Assembly (NCBI RefSeq): GCF_001612985.1
Contig: NZ_BDBM01000044.1
Span: 1-63,163 of the forward strand
DNA length: 63,163 bases
Direction of reading: 5' to 3'
Origin: Nocardia gamkensis NBRC 108242
GTDB lineage: Bacteria; Actinomycetota; Actinomycetes; Mycobacteriales; Mycobacteriaceae
Translations under genes and position numbers: made by a program
The notes under the pieces: model-generated
Seen by the model: the letters and a program-made list of their open reading frames with translations, nothing else
What the model was told of the DNA's origin: nothing
Database searches by the model: none
Shown here: piece by piece, positions 37,014 through 44,682 of the stretch
Layout of the letters: every line of letters starts with the position of its first letter
How positions within the stretch are numbered: position 1 is the stretch's first letter

Positions 37014-37251
37014 TCGCCTCCTTCCCCCGCGGCCGCGCATAGATCGTGCAACCATGCGGTACCGGCACACGGGTACGTACCCGGTTTGATGATCGCGGTG
37101 CGCTCGCCGGATCGGTCCACGCTCCCACACGTCGTTCCCCCGGGCGGAGATTCGAACAGGGGGACGGGATCACGAGCGCTGGCCGACGTACAAGTTGGCC
37201 TTAGTGATGAGCACTGCAGTCTCTGCAGCAGTCGATACCGCGGCGCCCTGC

Positions 37252-38838
37252 CTACCAGGGTTTGGCCGTGGTGCCGTCTGCCTCGAGCCCCCACACGAGC
37301 AGGTTCTCGTCTCCACGTGCCTCGGCCAGTGTTCTTCCGGCGGTTGGGCTTCCTGACCAGGGTGACCACTCTGGCGTGTTTATCGCGCACAGCGCTAGCC
37401 GTTCGGCGGTGGCACGGTCACCGCGTTGCAGCACTTCCTGGCCGAGGGCTACCAGTCCGGTCGAGTTTCCTAGCTCCGAGGCAGCCATGGCCAGAGGCTC
37501 CGCTTTCTCGAACTCGCCGCGTCGCGCGTGGAATCCAGCGAGCGTGGCGTACGCCGTTGCGAGCTCCTCGTCCTCTTCGGCGAAGTCCGGCGGCAGGTCC
37601 TCGCCATCGCTCGGCATCGACTCGCGTGGCTGCTCCGTTTGTTCGATCAAGCGGTGGGCTGCGATCCGCTCGCCCAATGCGGTCAGGACGTCATGCAGGG
37701 ACCTGATGAGCTGCGGCCACGCGTCGGCGATGGCCGCGACCTGGTCGTCCGAGTAACGCGCACCGGACAGTCCTGCCAGCAACTCCCGGGCCGCGTCGTG
37801 GGCGCCTGCCCACGCGTGGCTAAGCGCCACGCGCAATGTGTCCTCGGGCGTCTTGGGCTGCGGCACGCGTGCGAGCAATCGCCGAGCCGCTTCCTTGTCA
37901 CCTCTGTGTTGTCGATCATCGGCAAGTCCTAGGAGCGCGTCAAGGTGACCGCAGCCCGCAAGGGTCATCGCAAGTTGCTCGGCGCCTTCGAAGTCGTCGA
38001 CGCTGTCCCGAAAGTCGGCCAGTGCTGCCATCGCATCCCACCGCATCTCTACGGGCAAGTCGCGAATCATCTGCTCCGCTTCGTCGGGGAAGTCGAAATC
38101 TCGACATTCAGCGATAGACACCGTCGCCCTCCATGACCCCAGCTCGATGGCTTCCCGCGCGACCGATTCCGCGCTCTCCTTCTCCCCGGTTTCTTCCAGC
38201 AGAGTCACCAGCCACTCGAATGCTTCTAAGTCTCCCAGGTCCGCAGCCTGACGAAGTAGTGCCATCTTCTTTTCGGGACTTCGACGGCGCCCTAGGCGCG
38301 CCAGGGAGGTCAGTGCTTGTGGCATACCTGCGTGCGCGGCGAGTCGTGCGAGTCGTTCGGCGGCGGCGTCGGCCATCTGGGTTTTGCTGTCCGAACGCAT
38401 CTCGGTCTCGGCGACGACGGTCCAGAACTCGGCAGGCGGGAACTCGAACCTGCGTTGAATCCGGCCCGTCTCGTCCAGGAAGTCATCCAGCCGATAGCCG
38501 AGGAGATTCCGGTGCAGCACTGGGCCGCTGGCCGGGCCTGGGCCGGTCAGGTTCGCGACCGCTGCCTGGAACCAGGATGGGTCATCATCGGTGTTGTGGC
38601 GATCGGCGCCGGTGAGATAACAGCGCGCGATAGCAGCCAGGAACCCCTCCGGGAACCATTCGCCGTGCCCGAACCTACGGGCATCCATCACTGCGTGAAC
38701 CACTGCCTGTGCTGCCGCGCTGGCCGTCTCGTAGCGTTGCAGGAGATCTGGCGTCCCGGCCAGCTCCTGGGTTATTGCTGTACTGGTCACTCGACTCGCC
38801 GCGGCCGCAAGCAGGGGGTTGCCCGATTGACGTGCCAT
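37252..38838 (-). CDS. helical-repeat protein, probable C-terminal part of a larger STAND/NACHT-like protein
   Basis: A 528-residue soluble protein without Walker motifs or membrane helices. From about residue 170 it is built of degenerate helix pairs of 30-40 residues rich in Ala, Leu and Glu (LARLAAHAGMPQALTSLARL, LGDLEAFEWLVTLLEETGEK, AEQLAMTLAGCGHLDALLGL, GEFEKAEPLAMAASELGNST), i.e. TPR/Sel1-like. The N-terminal 170 residues (AAAASRVTSTAITQELAGTP, QAVVHAVMDARRFGHGEW, FPPAEFWTVVA) resemble the segment that links the NTPase core to the repeats in large actinobacterial STAND-type proteins. The ATG at 38838 has no clear ribosome site. The gene therefore looks 5'-truncated, with the EndoU fragment next to the break. 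Confidence 0.6.
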   Translation of the reverse strand: MARQSGNPLLAAAASRVTSTAITQELAGTPDLLQRYETASAAAQAVVHAVMDARRFGHGEWFPEGFLAAIARCYLTGADRHNTDDDPSWFQAAVANLTGPGPASGPVLHRNLLGYRLDDFLDETGRIQRRFEFPPAEFWTVVAETEMRSDSKTQMADAAAERLARLAAHAGMPQALTSLARLGRRRSPEKKMALLRQAADLGDLEAFEWLVTLLEETGEKESAESVAREAIELGSWRATVSIAECRDFDFPDEAEQMIRDLPVEMRWDAMAALADFRDSVDDFEGAEQLAMTLAGCGHLDALLGLADDRQHRGDKEAARRLLARVPQPKTPEDTLRVALSHAWAGAHDAARELLAGLSGARYSDDQVAAIADAWPQLIRSLHDVLTALGERIAAHRLIEQTEQPRESMPSDGEDLPPDFAEEDEELATAYATLAGFHARRGEFEKAEPLAMAASELGNSTGLVALGQEVLQRGDRATAERLALCAINTPEWSPWSGSPTAGRTLAEARGDENLLVWGLEADGTTAKPW

Positions 38839-38843
38839 GGTGA

Positions 38844-39158
38844 CTTCGGCATTCGCACGGGAGTGACGACATCAACGGCGGTGGGCACGCGCCCGGGACT
38901 GGAATGCCCAACAAGACCGAGTTCCCCGACACCGATGATTGGGAAGACGACAAAATCATCGACCGAATAGTCGACGTAGCGAAGAACCCGGACCAGCCGC
39001 CAGTCCTCCAGGACAACGGCAACTGGAAGGTCAACGGCACCCGCAACGGCGTCCAAATCGAAGTCATCGTCGCTCCCGATGGCTCAGTCGTGACCGGCTA
39101 CCCCATCGGCGGCGAGGGTGTAGTCAGGAACGACGCGAATGGCGACCCGATCAAATAG
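38844..39158 (+). pseudogene. orphan EndoU nuclease toxin tip
   Basis: The frame opens right after a TGA at 38841 and encodes an almost complete EndoU domain. RHSHGSDDINGGGHAPGTG carries both active-site histidines, then PNKTEFPDTDDWEDDKII, VNGTRNGVQIEVIVAPDG and VVTGYPIGGEGVVRND, the usual EndoU finish. EndoU toxins are RNases found at the C-terminal tip of polymorphic toxins such as MafB and CDI proteins. Here nothing precedes the tip, and the first possible start is the ATG at 38904, which would omit both histidines. An 84-residue product is thus unlikely to be active. It looks like a displaced toxin cassette left upstream of its immunity gene. Confidence 0.75.
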
Positions 39159-39170
39159 GCTAGGAGAGCG

Positions 39171-39701
39171 ATGAATTCGGACAGGGCGGCACGAGAAGCG
39201 CGAAAGCGTCAGCGGGACCCGCAAGCCATCGAAGCCCGTAACCGTCGGCTCAACAAGATGAGCAAGGACTCGCGAGACCTTCTCGAAAGTGTCGCCGACC
39301 GTCTGCCTTCCGACCTGGTCGAAAGCTACCGGACCTATAGCGACGTGGGTGAGTGGGCGATGCTCGTCGACGTGCTGTGCGCCACTCTCGTCAAGCGCCG
39401 GATCCCGGTCACTGAAGCCGAACGCGATGCCGTGGCGAACGTACTCGGCCAGTTCAATCCCCCAGTGGAGGGATACCGCTACCTCAACGACCCCCAAGGC
39501 GTGCTGTCTGAGCTCAACGTGGTCACTGGGTCAATCCTCGTGATCCGATCGGCGGCAGACGGCCGAGTTGTCTCTGGCCGCGACGAGCCAGTAGTAGACA
39601 CTGGAAACCAAGGCATCCCTGGGCGTGTCGAAGATGGGAACGGGGATGACCTGCTGTTCTTGGGTGGGCAGTTGGTGATCGAAGCCTATTACCCGTTTTA
39701 G
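39171..39701 (+). CDS. MafI-like immunity protein for EndoU toxin
   Basis: A 176-residue cytoplasmic protein starting 12 bases after the EndoU stop codon, with AGGAGAG just upstream of the ATG. The central helical segment (SRDLLESVADRLPSDLVES and EWAMLVDVLCATLVKRRIPVTEAERDAVANVL) resembles the MafI immunity family, which neutralises MafB toxins including EndoU types. The N-terminal 40 residues are basic and the C-terminal 60 residues are an acidic beta-rich extension beyond the usual MafI length. It is intact, as expected for an immunity gene retained after the toxin is disabled. The family assignment rests on pattern and position. Confidence 0.65.
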   Translation: MNSDRAAREARKRQRDPQAIEARNRRLNKMSKDSRDLLESVADRLPSDLVESYRTYSDVGEWAMLVDVLCATLVKRRIPVTEAERDAVANVLGQFNPPVEGYRYLNDPQGVLSELNVVTGSILVIRSAADGRVVSGRDEPVVDTGNQGIPGRVEDGNGDDLLFLGGQLVIEAYYPF

Positions 39702-39734
39702 TCGGGCAGCGCGTGTTTAGTCGGGCAGCGCGTG
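39697..39734 (+). repeat. perfect 19-bp tandem duplication
   Basis: TTTAGTCGGGCAGCGCGTG occurs twice head to tail (39697-39715 and 39716-39734). The first copy contains the TAG stop of the immunity gene. It lies at the boundary between the toxin/immunity patch and the biosynthetic cluster and may be a slippage product or a scar of insertion. Confidence 0.8.
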
Positions 39735-39976
39735 GCGCCCCGCTGGCCACTGAGCTACCTTGTGAGACGTTGGCCTGCTGCCGATGAGTGCGAGGCTGAG
39801 AAAGCGAACGTCAACCCACCCCCGAGTCCCGCAGGCGAGCTTTCGTCGGTTCCGGATGCGGAAACTTTCGCAGGTGGTGACATAACCGACCGTCTCGTGG
39901 CGGGCTGGCTCCACGCTGATGTTCGAGTCTGGCGCCGAAGCCGTCCTAAGGCTCTATTATCGCATCCCATGGGTGA

Positions 39977-41659
39977 CTAGGGCGCCCCACCAGCTCCGCC
40001 GCCAATCGGGTCGCGTTCGGACCGGGTGACCTCGGTGATCCGGAACCCGCGGCGCACCTCGAGCACGCGGTCTGCTTTGGCGATCACGTCGCGGTTGTGC
40101 GACACCACTATCCACGCGGCGCGTCGGCGGTCTGGCATGTTAGTCCACAGCTCCCTGACAGTGTGCGCGTCTATAGAGGAATCGCAGTCGTCAACGATGT
40201 AGAGGTCCGCCGATCGCAGCAGCATTCTCGCCAGGGCCAGCCGCTGCCGCTGCCCACCTGACAGCTGGCTCGCGCTACCTGAATCGAGGTGGGTGCCGAG
40301 GCCGTCGGCAAGTTCGGCGGAACCGGCCGGCATGTGTACCGTTGCGAGCGTTCGTTCGATCCGGTCGGGACCGATACCTGACGACCCGAGGGCCAGGTTG
40401 TCGGCGATCGTGCCGCGTACGAACTTCGGCGCCTGCCCGGCGTAGGCGATCCGCGGCGGAATCAGGCGCACGTGGTCGCCGGTGACGTCGATGCCGTTCC
40501 AGTGCACCGAACCGAGTCTCACCGCTTGCAACGCCGCGATCTCGCGGACGAGCGTGCTCTTGCCTGCCCCGGTCTCACCGGTGACTACGACCAGCTCGCC
40601 CGGTTTCACGGTGAATTCGGTGGTAGGCCGTGACGGATCCGGGGCGCTCGTCCAACACAGCTGCTGCAACCGGGGCAGCGGCTCGGCTGGGTCGGGCGGT
40701 TGTGGTCCGCCGAACCCGAGATCGGCCAAACGCGACAGCGACACTTTCCCGCGCTCGTAGCGGGCGAGGATCTTGCCGAAGAAGTACATCTGCTGGCCGA
40801 GCCACCCCGAGTATGTGATGAACAGCACCAGTTTGCCGATCTCGAGTCCGTTCGCTCCGATTCGGAGGCTCATGGTGATCAGGACTATCGCGGTGCCGAC
40901 GGTGACCAGATTTCGGAACAGGTCCGAGAGCAGGTCGGTGTAGACCTGCTGGCGCAGTTGCACGCTACGGCGTCGGCGGAACGCTTCCTCCAGCCCTGTC
41001 AGCCGCTGCTCCACCGTTGCCGACAGGCGCAGATCCCGGACTCCGTCGAGGGTGTCGGCGATCGCCGCCCCGATCATCCCCTGCTGCTCGCGGGTCTGAA
41101 CTTGATAGTCGGCCACCCGCCGTTTGAGCACGACTGAGACGAGCAGTCCGCCGAGTAGAAGCGCGAGAGGCAGAGTCATGACGATGTCGGTCACGGCCAG
41201 GGCGACCACCGCGATAACGGTAAGCACCGAACGGTAGATGAGGTCGGTCGTCCACTCCAGTAGGCCGCCGATCTCATCGGAATCGTCGCGCAATCGGTTC
41301 AGGATCTCACCATCGGCCATGGTGTCCGGGGTGGTCGGTGTGCCCAGCACGTGCGCGAGGGCGCTGACGCGCAGCCACGCACTGGTCCGGAAGATCAGCC
41401 GGAACGTGGAGTTCAGCCCGATGTAGAGCACGACGGCGCGCGAGACCATGGCCGCGACGACCGTAGCGAGCACCCACCAAGCGGTCGTGTCAACGGTTCC
41501 GCCGTCAACACGGTTCAACAGGATCGACACCATAGCGCCGACCGCGAGCGGAATCGAGTACACCGCCATCCACGCGGCCATCGCACCGGCATAGGACGCC
41601 TTCATCCGCCCGGCTCCGCGGCGCAGCACCGCGACGAGCGAGTCCGTATGTTCGGTCAC
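39977..41659 (-). CDS. ABC exporter half-transporter with degenerate Walker B
   Basis: A 560-residue TMD-NBD half transporter. Six hydrophobic segments lie in residues 25-310 (AAWMAVYSIPLAVGAMVSIL, LIYRSVLTVIAVVALAVTDI and others). The ATPase domain follows with Walker A GETGAGKST, Q-loop YAGQAP, canonical signature LSGGQ, Walker B LYIVDDCDSSID and H-loop VSHN. The residue after the Walker B Asp is Asp instead of the catalytic Glu, the mark of the degenerate site in heterodimeric exporters. The partner gene overlaps it by 4 bases (ATGA). It probably exports the product of the adjacent NRPS cluster. Confidence 0.9.
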   Translation of the reverse strand: MTEHTDSLVAVLRRGAGRMKASYAGAMAAWMAVYSIPLAVGAMVSILLNRVDGGTVDTTAWWVLATVVAAMVSRAVVLYIGLNSTFRLIFRTSAWLRVSALAHVLGTPTTPDTMADGEILNRLRDDSDEIGGLLEWTTDLIYRSVLTVIAVVALAVTDIVMTLPLALLLGGLLVSVVLKRRVADYQVQTREQQGMIGAAIADTLDGVRDLRLSATVEQRLTGLEEAFRRRRSVQLRQQVYTDLLSDLFRNLVTVGTAIVLITMSLRIGANGLEIGKLVLFITYSGWLGQQMYFFGKILARYERGKVSLSRLADLGFGGPQPPDPAEPLPRLQQLCWTSAPDPSRPTTEFTVKPGELVVVTGETGAGKSTLVREIAALQAVRLGSVHWNGIDVTGDHVRLIPPRIAYAGQAPKFVRGTIADNLALGSSGIGPDRIERTLATVHMPAGSAELADGLGTHLDSGSASQLSGGQRQRLALARMLLRSADLYIVDDCDSSIDAHTVRELWTNMPDRRRAAWIVVSHNRDVIAKADRVLEVRRGFRITEVTRSERDPIGGGAGGAP

Positions 41660-43365
41660 GCGTTGGCTTCCTTCATGTCGCCGGTCGTAATGGCGCTGTC
41701 CACGACCAGGACTCGCCCGTCGTGCATCGTCAGCACCCTGTCTATTCGGGCGAGAGCGCGTTCGCGATGCTCGACCAGCACGACTGTGCGGTCACGGCGG
41801 ATTTCGTCGATGAGATCCGCCCAACTCTGCTCGATGTCGGCGTCCAGCCGTGAGGTTCCCTCGTCGACGATCAGCAGGCTATAGGGACGGATGAGCGCCC
41901 GTGCGCCAGCGATCAGCTGTAGCTCACCGGCCGAAAGGGTTCGGCCGCCGGCCCCAATTACGGTGTCGAGACCGTCGGGCAGTAGACGGACCCAGTCCGC
42001 CGCGCGCAGGCGCCGCAACACCTGCCAGACTGATTCCCGGTCGATCGTGTCGTCGAAGAGTGTGATGTTTTCCAGCACTGTGGCCGCGAAGACGTGCGCG
42101 CGCTGGCTCATCACGGTCACCCGTTGCGCGAATTCGGCAGGGGGGATGTCGGTCACCGGGACCCCGCCGATGTAGACCTGTCCCGAGTTCGGACGGGCGA
42201 GCCCGCACAGTAGGTTGACCACCGTGCTCTTTCCGGCGCCCGTGCGGCCCACGATGCCTAGGCTCGTACCTGCGGCTACGTCGAACGACACGTCGGTAAG
42301 CGCAAGCCGATCGCCATATCCGAACGTGACCCCGTCGAATCGGACGTCCAATGGGCCAGGGGGCAGTACCGGTGTACCCGATGCGGGCGGTGGCGCCGCG
42401 GGGATGTCGAGGGTTCGGGCCGCAATCGTCAGGACCGCGACCATCTCTTGTAGCAGCCCGGCTTGTGACGACATCTCCTCCATTGGCTTCTGTAGCAGGT
42501 CCACGTAGAGGTAGATGACTGTAAGCATGCCCACGGTCATGCCGCCGTGGCCGAGCTGCTGCAGGCCGAAGCCGAAGCCGAGCCCGAAGGACACCGCGAT
42601 GAAAAGCTGTGTCACTGGCCAGAATGCCCGGCCGCCGATATATGCCTTGCCCTCGCTCCCATACAGCTGATCCAGTCCGGCGCTGGTGCGATCGGTGGCC
42701 CAGCCCTGCTGGCCGAGTGCGCGCAGATCGGTGCGGGCGCCGAGGACGTCGCCGATGAAGCCGAACAGTTCCGTCTGCTGGTCCCGCGCAACCTCCCAGC
42801 GACGTGCTGCGATGCGCCCGAGCTTCGTCAGCACTAGGCAGGTAACCACCACGAGCAACCCGATTCCCGCACCTGCGCCGGGGATCTGGACGAACAGGAT
42901 GCCCAGGACGCCGACGGTGATTGCGATGTTGCCGACCAGGCGCAGGCCCGCGTCCGAGATCGACCGCGCGACCACATCGGCGGCGCCCTCTACCTTTTCC
43001 AGCACTTCACCGGTCGGAGTGCGTTCAAGCTCGAGCACTGGTGTGGCGACGGTGAAGTGCCGCAGTAGTTTCGAGCGCAGCCGGTCGGCGACGCGCCACG
43101 CGAATCGGACGCCGAGGTAGCTCGCGGTCGCCCGGGCAAGACCGCCTACCGCGCCGATAGCCAGATAGCAGAGGGCGGTCCCGATCAGCGCCGTCGAAGT
43201 GCCACCGACCTGAGCTCGGTCGATGAACTGCTGAACGATCAGCGGTCCAACGAGAGTGGCGGATACACTGATCAGCAGAATCGCCAGGGTGGCGGTGGCC
43301 GCCCACTTCAGCGGGAAGACCTCTCGCGCCAGCAGACGCGACCCGCTCACCTTCGGCCGGAACAC
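41656..43365 (-). CDS. ABC exporter half-transporter with non-canonical signature
   Basis: A 569-residue TMD-NBD half transporter. It has transmembrane segments in residues 20-300 (AATATLAILLISVSATLVGP and LVGNIAITVGVLGILFV), Walker A GRTGAGKST, Q-loop MSQRAHVF, signature LSAGE in place of LSGGQ, Walker B LLIVDEGTSRLD with the catalytic Glu, and H-loop VEHRE. Its altered signature faces the partner's degenerate Walker site. The dimer would then have one competent and one degenerate ATP site, as in TM287/288 and BmrCD. It is transcribed divergently from the biosynthetic operon, 288 bases away. Confidence 0.9.
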   Translation of the reverse strand: MFRPKVSGSRLLAREVFPLKWAATATLAILLISVSATLVGPLIVQQFIDRAQVGGTSTALIGTALCYLAIGAVGGLARATASYLGVRFAWRVADRLRSKLLRHFTVATPVLELERTPTGEVLEKVEGAADVVARSISDAGLRLVGNIAITVGVLGILFVQIPGAGAGIGLLVVVTCLVLTKLGRIAARRWEVARDQQTELFGFIGDVLGARTDLRALGQQGWATDRTSAGLDQLYGSEGKAYIGGRAFWPVTQLFIAVSFGLGFGFGLQQLGHGGMTVGMLTVIYLYVDLLQKPMEEMSSQAGLLQEMVAVLTIAARTLDIPAAPPPASGTPVLPPGPLDVRFDGVTFGYGDRLALTDVSFDVAAGTSLGIVGRTGAGKSTVVNLLCGLARPNSGQVYIGGVPVTDIPPAEFAQRVTVMSQRAHVFAATVLENITLFDDTIDRESVWQVLRRLRAADWVRLLPDGLDTVIGAGGRTLSAGELQLIAGARALIRPYSLLIVDEGTSRLDADIEQSWADLIDEIRRDRTVVLVEHRERALARIDRVLTMHDGRVLVVDSAITTGDMKEANA

Positions 43366-43519
43366 CGAAACATCCCCCCTCCAATCAATGACTACCTGCG
43401 TCGACCGCAGTCGACCCCAGGTCGGCGAATCAGATAGCCGCCGCCCCGGATCGCTCGATCACGAGTCCCCAGCGCCGAACCCTACACCTCATCCCGGTCA
43501 TCTCCGAGCGCAATGTTTG

Positions 43520-43537
43520 GAGTGACGAGCATCACTC
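43520..43537 (+). promoter_or_regulatory. dyad in the divergent exporter-biosynthesis control region
   Basis: GAGTGA (43520-43525) and TCACTC (43532-43537) form a perfect 6-bp inverted repeat with a 6-base spacer, between the divergent ABC exporter and NRPS operons. It could bind a regulator controlling both. No regulator gene is found inside the visible cluster. Confidence 0.4.
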
Positions 43538-43653
43538 TCGAGTCGGTGGACGCTCCGTGAACATGTCTCTACTGTTTCGAGTGAAGTACGCAAACGGGGG
43601 AGTTGCAGACGGGGTCGCTTTCGTGCTGTACGCCAAATAATGGGGGGCCTTCA

Positions 43654-44640
43654 ATGGGGGTACTGTCGAGTCCGTACGAGGATTTCGACTCGGATTTGTA
43701 TGTTGACGCCAGTTCGGCCGTCGGTCGCAGAATTCTGCTCAAATGCGAAGGGCTGAATCTCGGTGGATCGATCAAGATGCGCTCCGCTGCGGCGATGATT
43801 GGTGCCGCAGTCGCAAATTCTACATTCGATAATGACTCTATTCTCGTAGAATCCTCGTCAGGGAACCTCGGTATCGCTCTGAGTGCTACGGCGGCGAGCA
43901 TGGGGCTGCGATTCGTCTGCGTAACCGACATCCGCTGCAATAGGTCATCGATCCACGCTATGCGGGCGATGGGCGCGCAGGTGGTCGTACTCGATGAACC
44001 CGATCCGATCGGGGGTCTGCTGCTTGCGCGCCTGAACTGGATCCGTGCGCGGCTCACCGAGGACGATCGTTACATCTGGCTTGACCAGTACTCCAACCAG
44101 GCAAACTGGCAAGCCCACTACCATCGGACCGCGGCCGGTATCCACCGAAGCCTGCCGGATCTGGATGTGCTGTTCGTCGGTGTCGGAACGGGCGGCACCG
44201 CAATGGGATGCGCGCGGTACTTCGCCGACTCGGGTCGTCGGGTGCGCGTCGTGGCTGTGGACCCGGTCGGGTCGGTCGCCTTCGGTCACCCCCCGCAGCG
44301 GCGGCTCATCCCAGGACTCGGGGCAGGGATCGTGCCGCCCCTGCTGGACCGCGACCTCATCGATGATGTGGTGCGGGTCGCTGAAGCCGACACTGTTCGT
44401 ATGTGCCGGACGCTGGCGTCGCGCGGACTGCTGTTCGGTGGATCCACCGGAACGGTCGTTCACGGCGCACAACAATGGCTCGAAGACAACGATCCGGCTG
44501 GCGAACTGCTAGCGGTGGCAATCGCCCCCGACTTCGGTGACCGCTATCTGGATACCATTTACAACGACGCATGGGTGCTCGAGAACTTCTGTCCCGCGGC
44601 GCTGGAGCCGCTCTCGACTCGGTCCGTGACGATCCCCTGA
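43654..44640 (+). CDS. sbnA: 2,3-diaminopropionate synthesis enzyme SbnA (PLP-dependent ACEGA synthase)
   Basis: A 328-residue member of the cysteine-synthase fold. The PLP lysine is Lys41 in LNLGGSIKMRSA, the substrate loop is ESSSGNLGIALSATAASMGL, the PLP-phosphate loop VGVGTGGTAMG, and FGGSTGTVVHG lies near the end. The closest known role is SbnA of staphyloferrin B synthesis, which joins O-phospho-L-serine and L-glutamate into N-(2-amino-2-carboxyethyl)-L-glutamate. SbnB then releases L-2,3-diaminopropionate. The neighbouring SbnB-like gene supports this reading over plain cysteine synthase. The ATG at 43654 gives the family length. A frame extending to a TTG at 43603 adds an unrelated tail. 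Confidence 0.9.
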   Translation: MGVLSSPYEDFDSDLYVDASSAVGRRILLKCEGLNLGGSIKMRSAAAMIGAAVANSTFDNDSILVESSSGNLGIALSATAASMGLRFVCVTDIRCNRSSIHAMRAMGAQVVVLDEPDPIGGLLLARLNWIRARLTEDDRYIWLDQYSNQANWQAHYHRTAAGIHRSLPDLDVLFVGVGTGGTAMGCARYFADSGRRVRVVAVDPVGSVAFGHPPQRRLIPGLGAGIVPPLLDRDLIDDVVRVAEADTVRMCRTLASRGLLFGGSTGTVVHGAQQWLEDNDPAGELLAVAIAPDFGDRYLDTIYNDAWVLENFCPAALEPLSTRSVTIP

Positions 44641-44682
44641 CGATCCCCGGGCGATCTTCGTATTAGACAGAAGGATTGCATC

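Larger units (their letters stand above)
36715..37251 (-). other. 537-base region upstream of the desaturase
   Basis: The part next to the desaturase start should hold its promoter. The remainder holds a possible 22-codon frame (36945-37013, listed separately) and otherwise no reading frame with recognisable sequence. Translations on either strand are Arg/Pro-rich and look non-coding. Confidence 0.45.
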
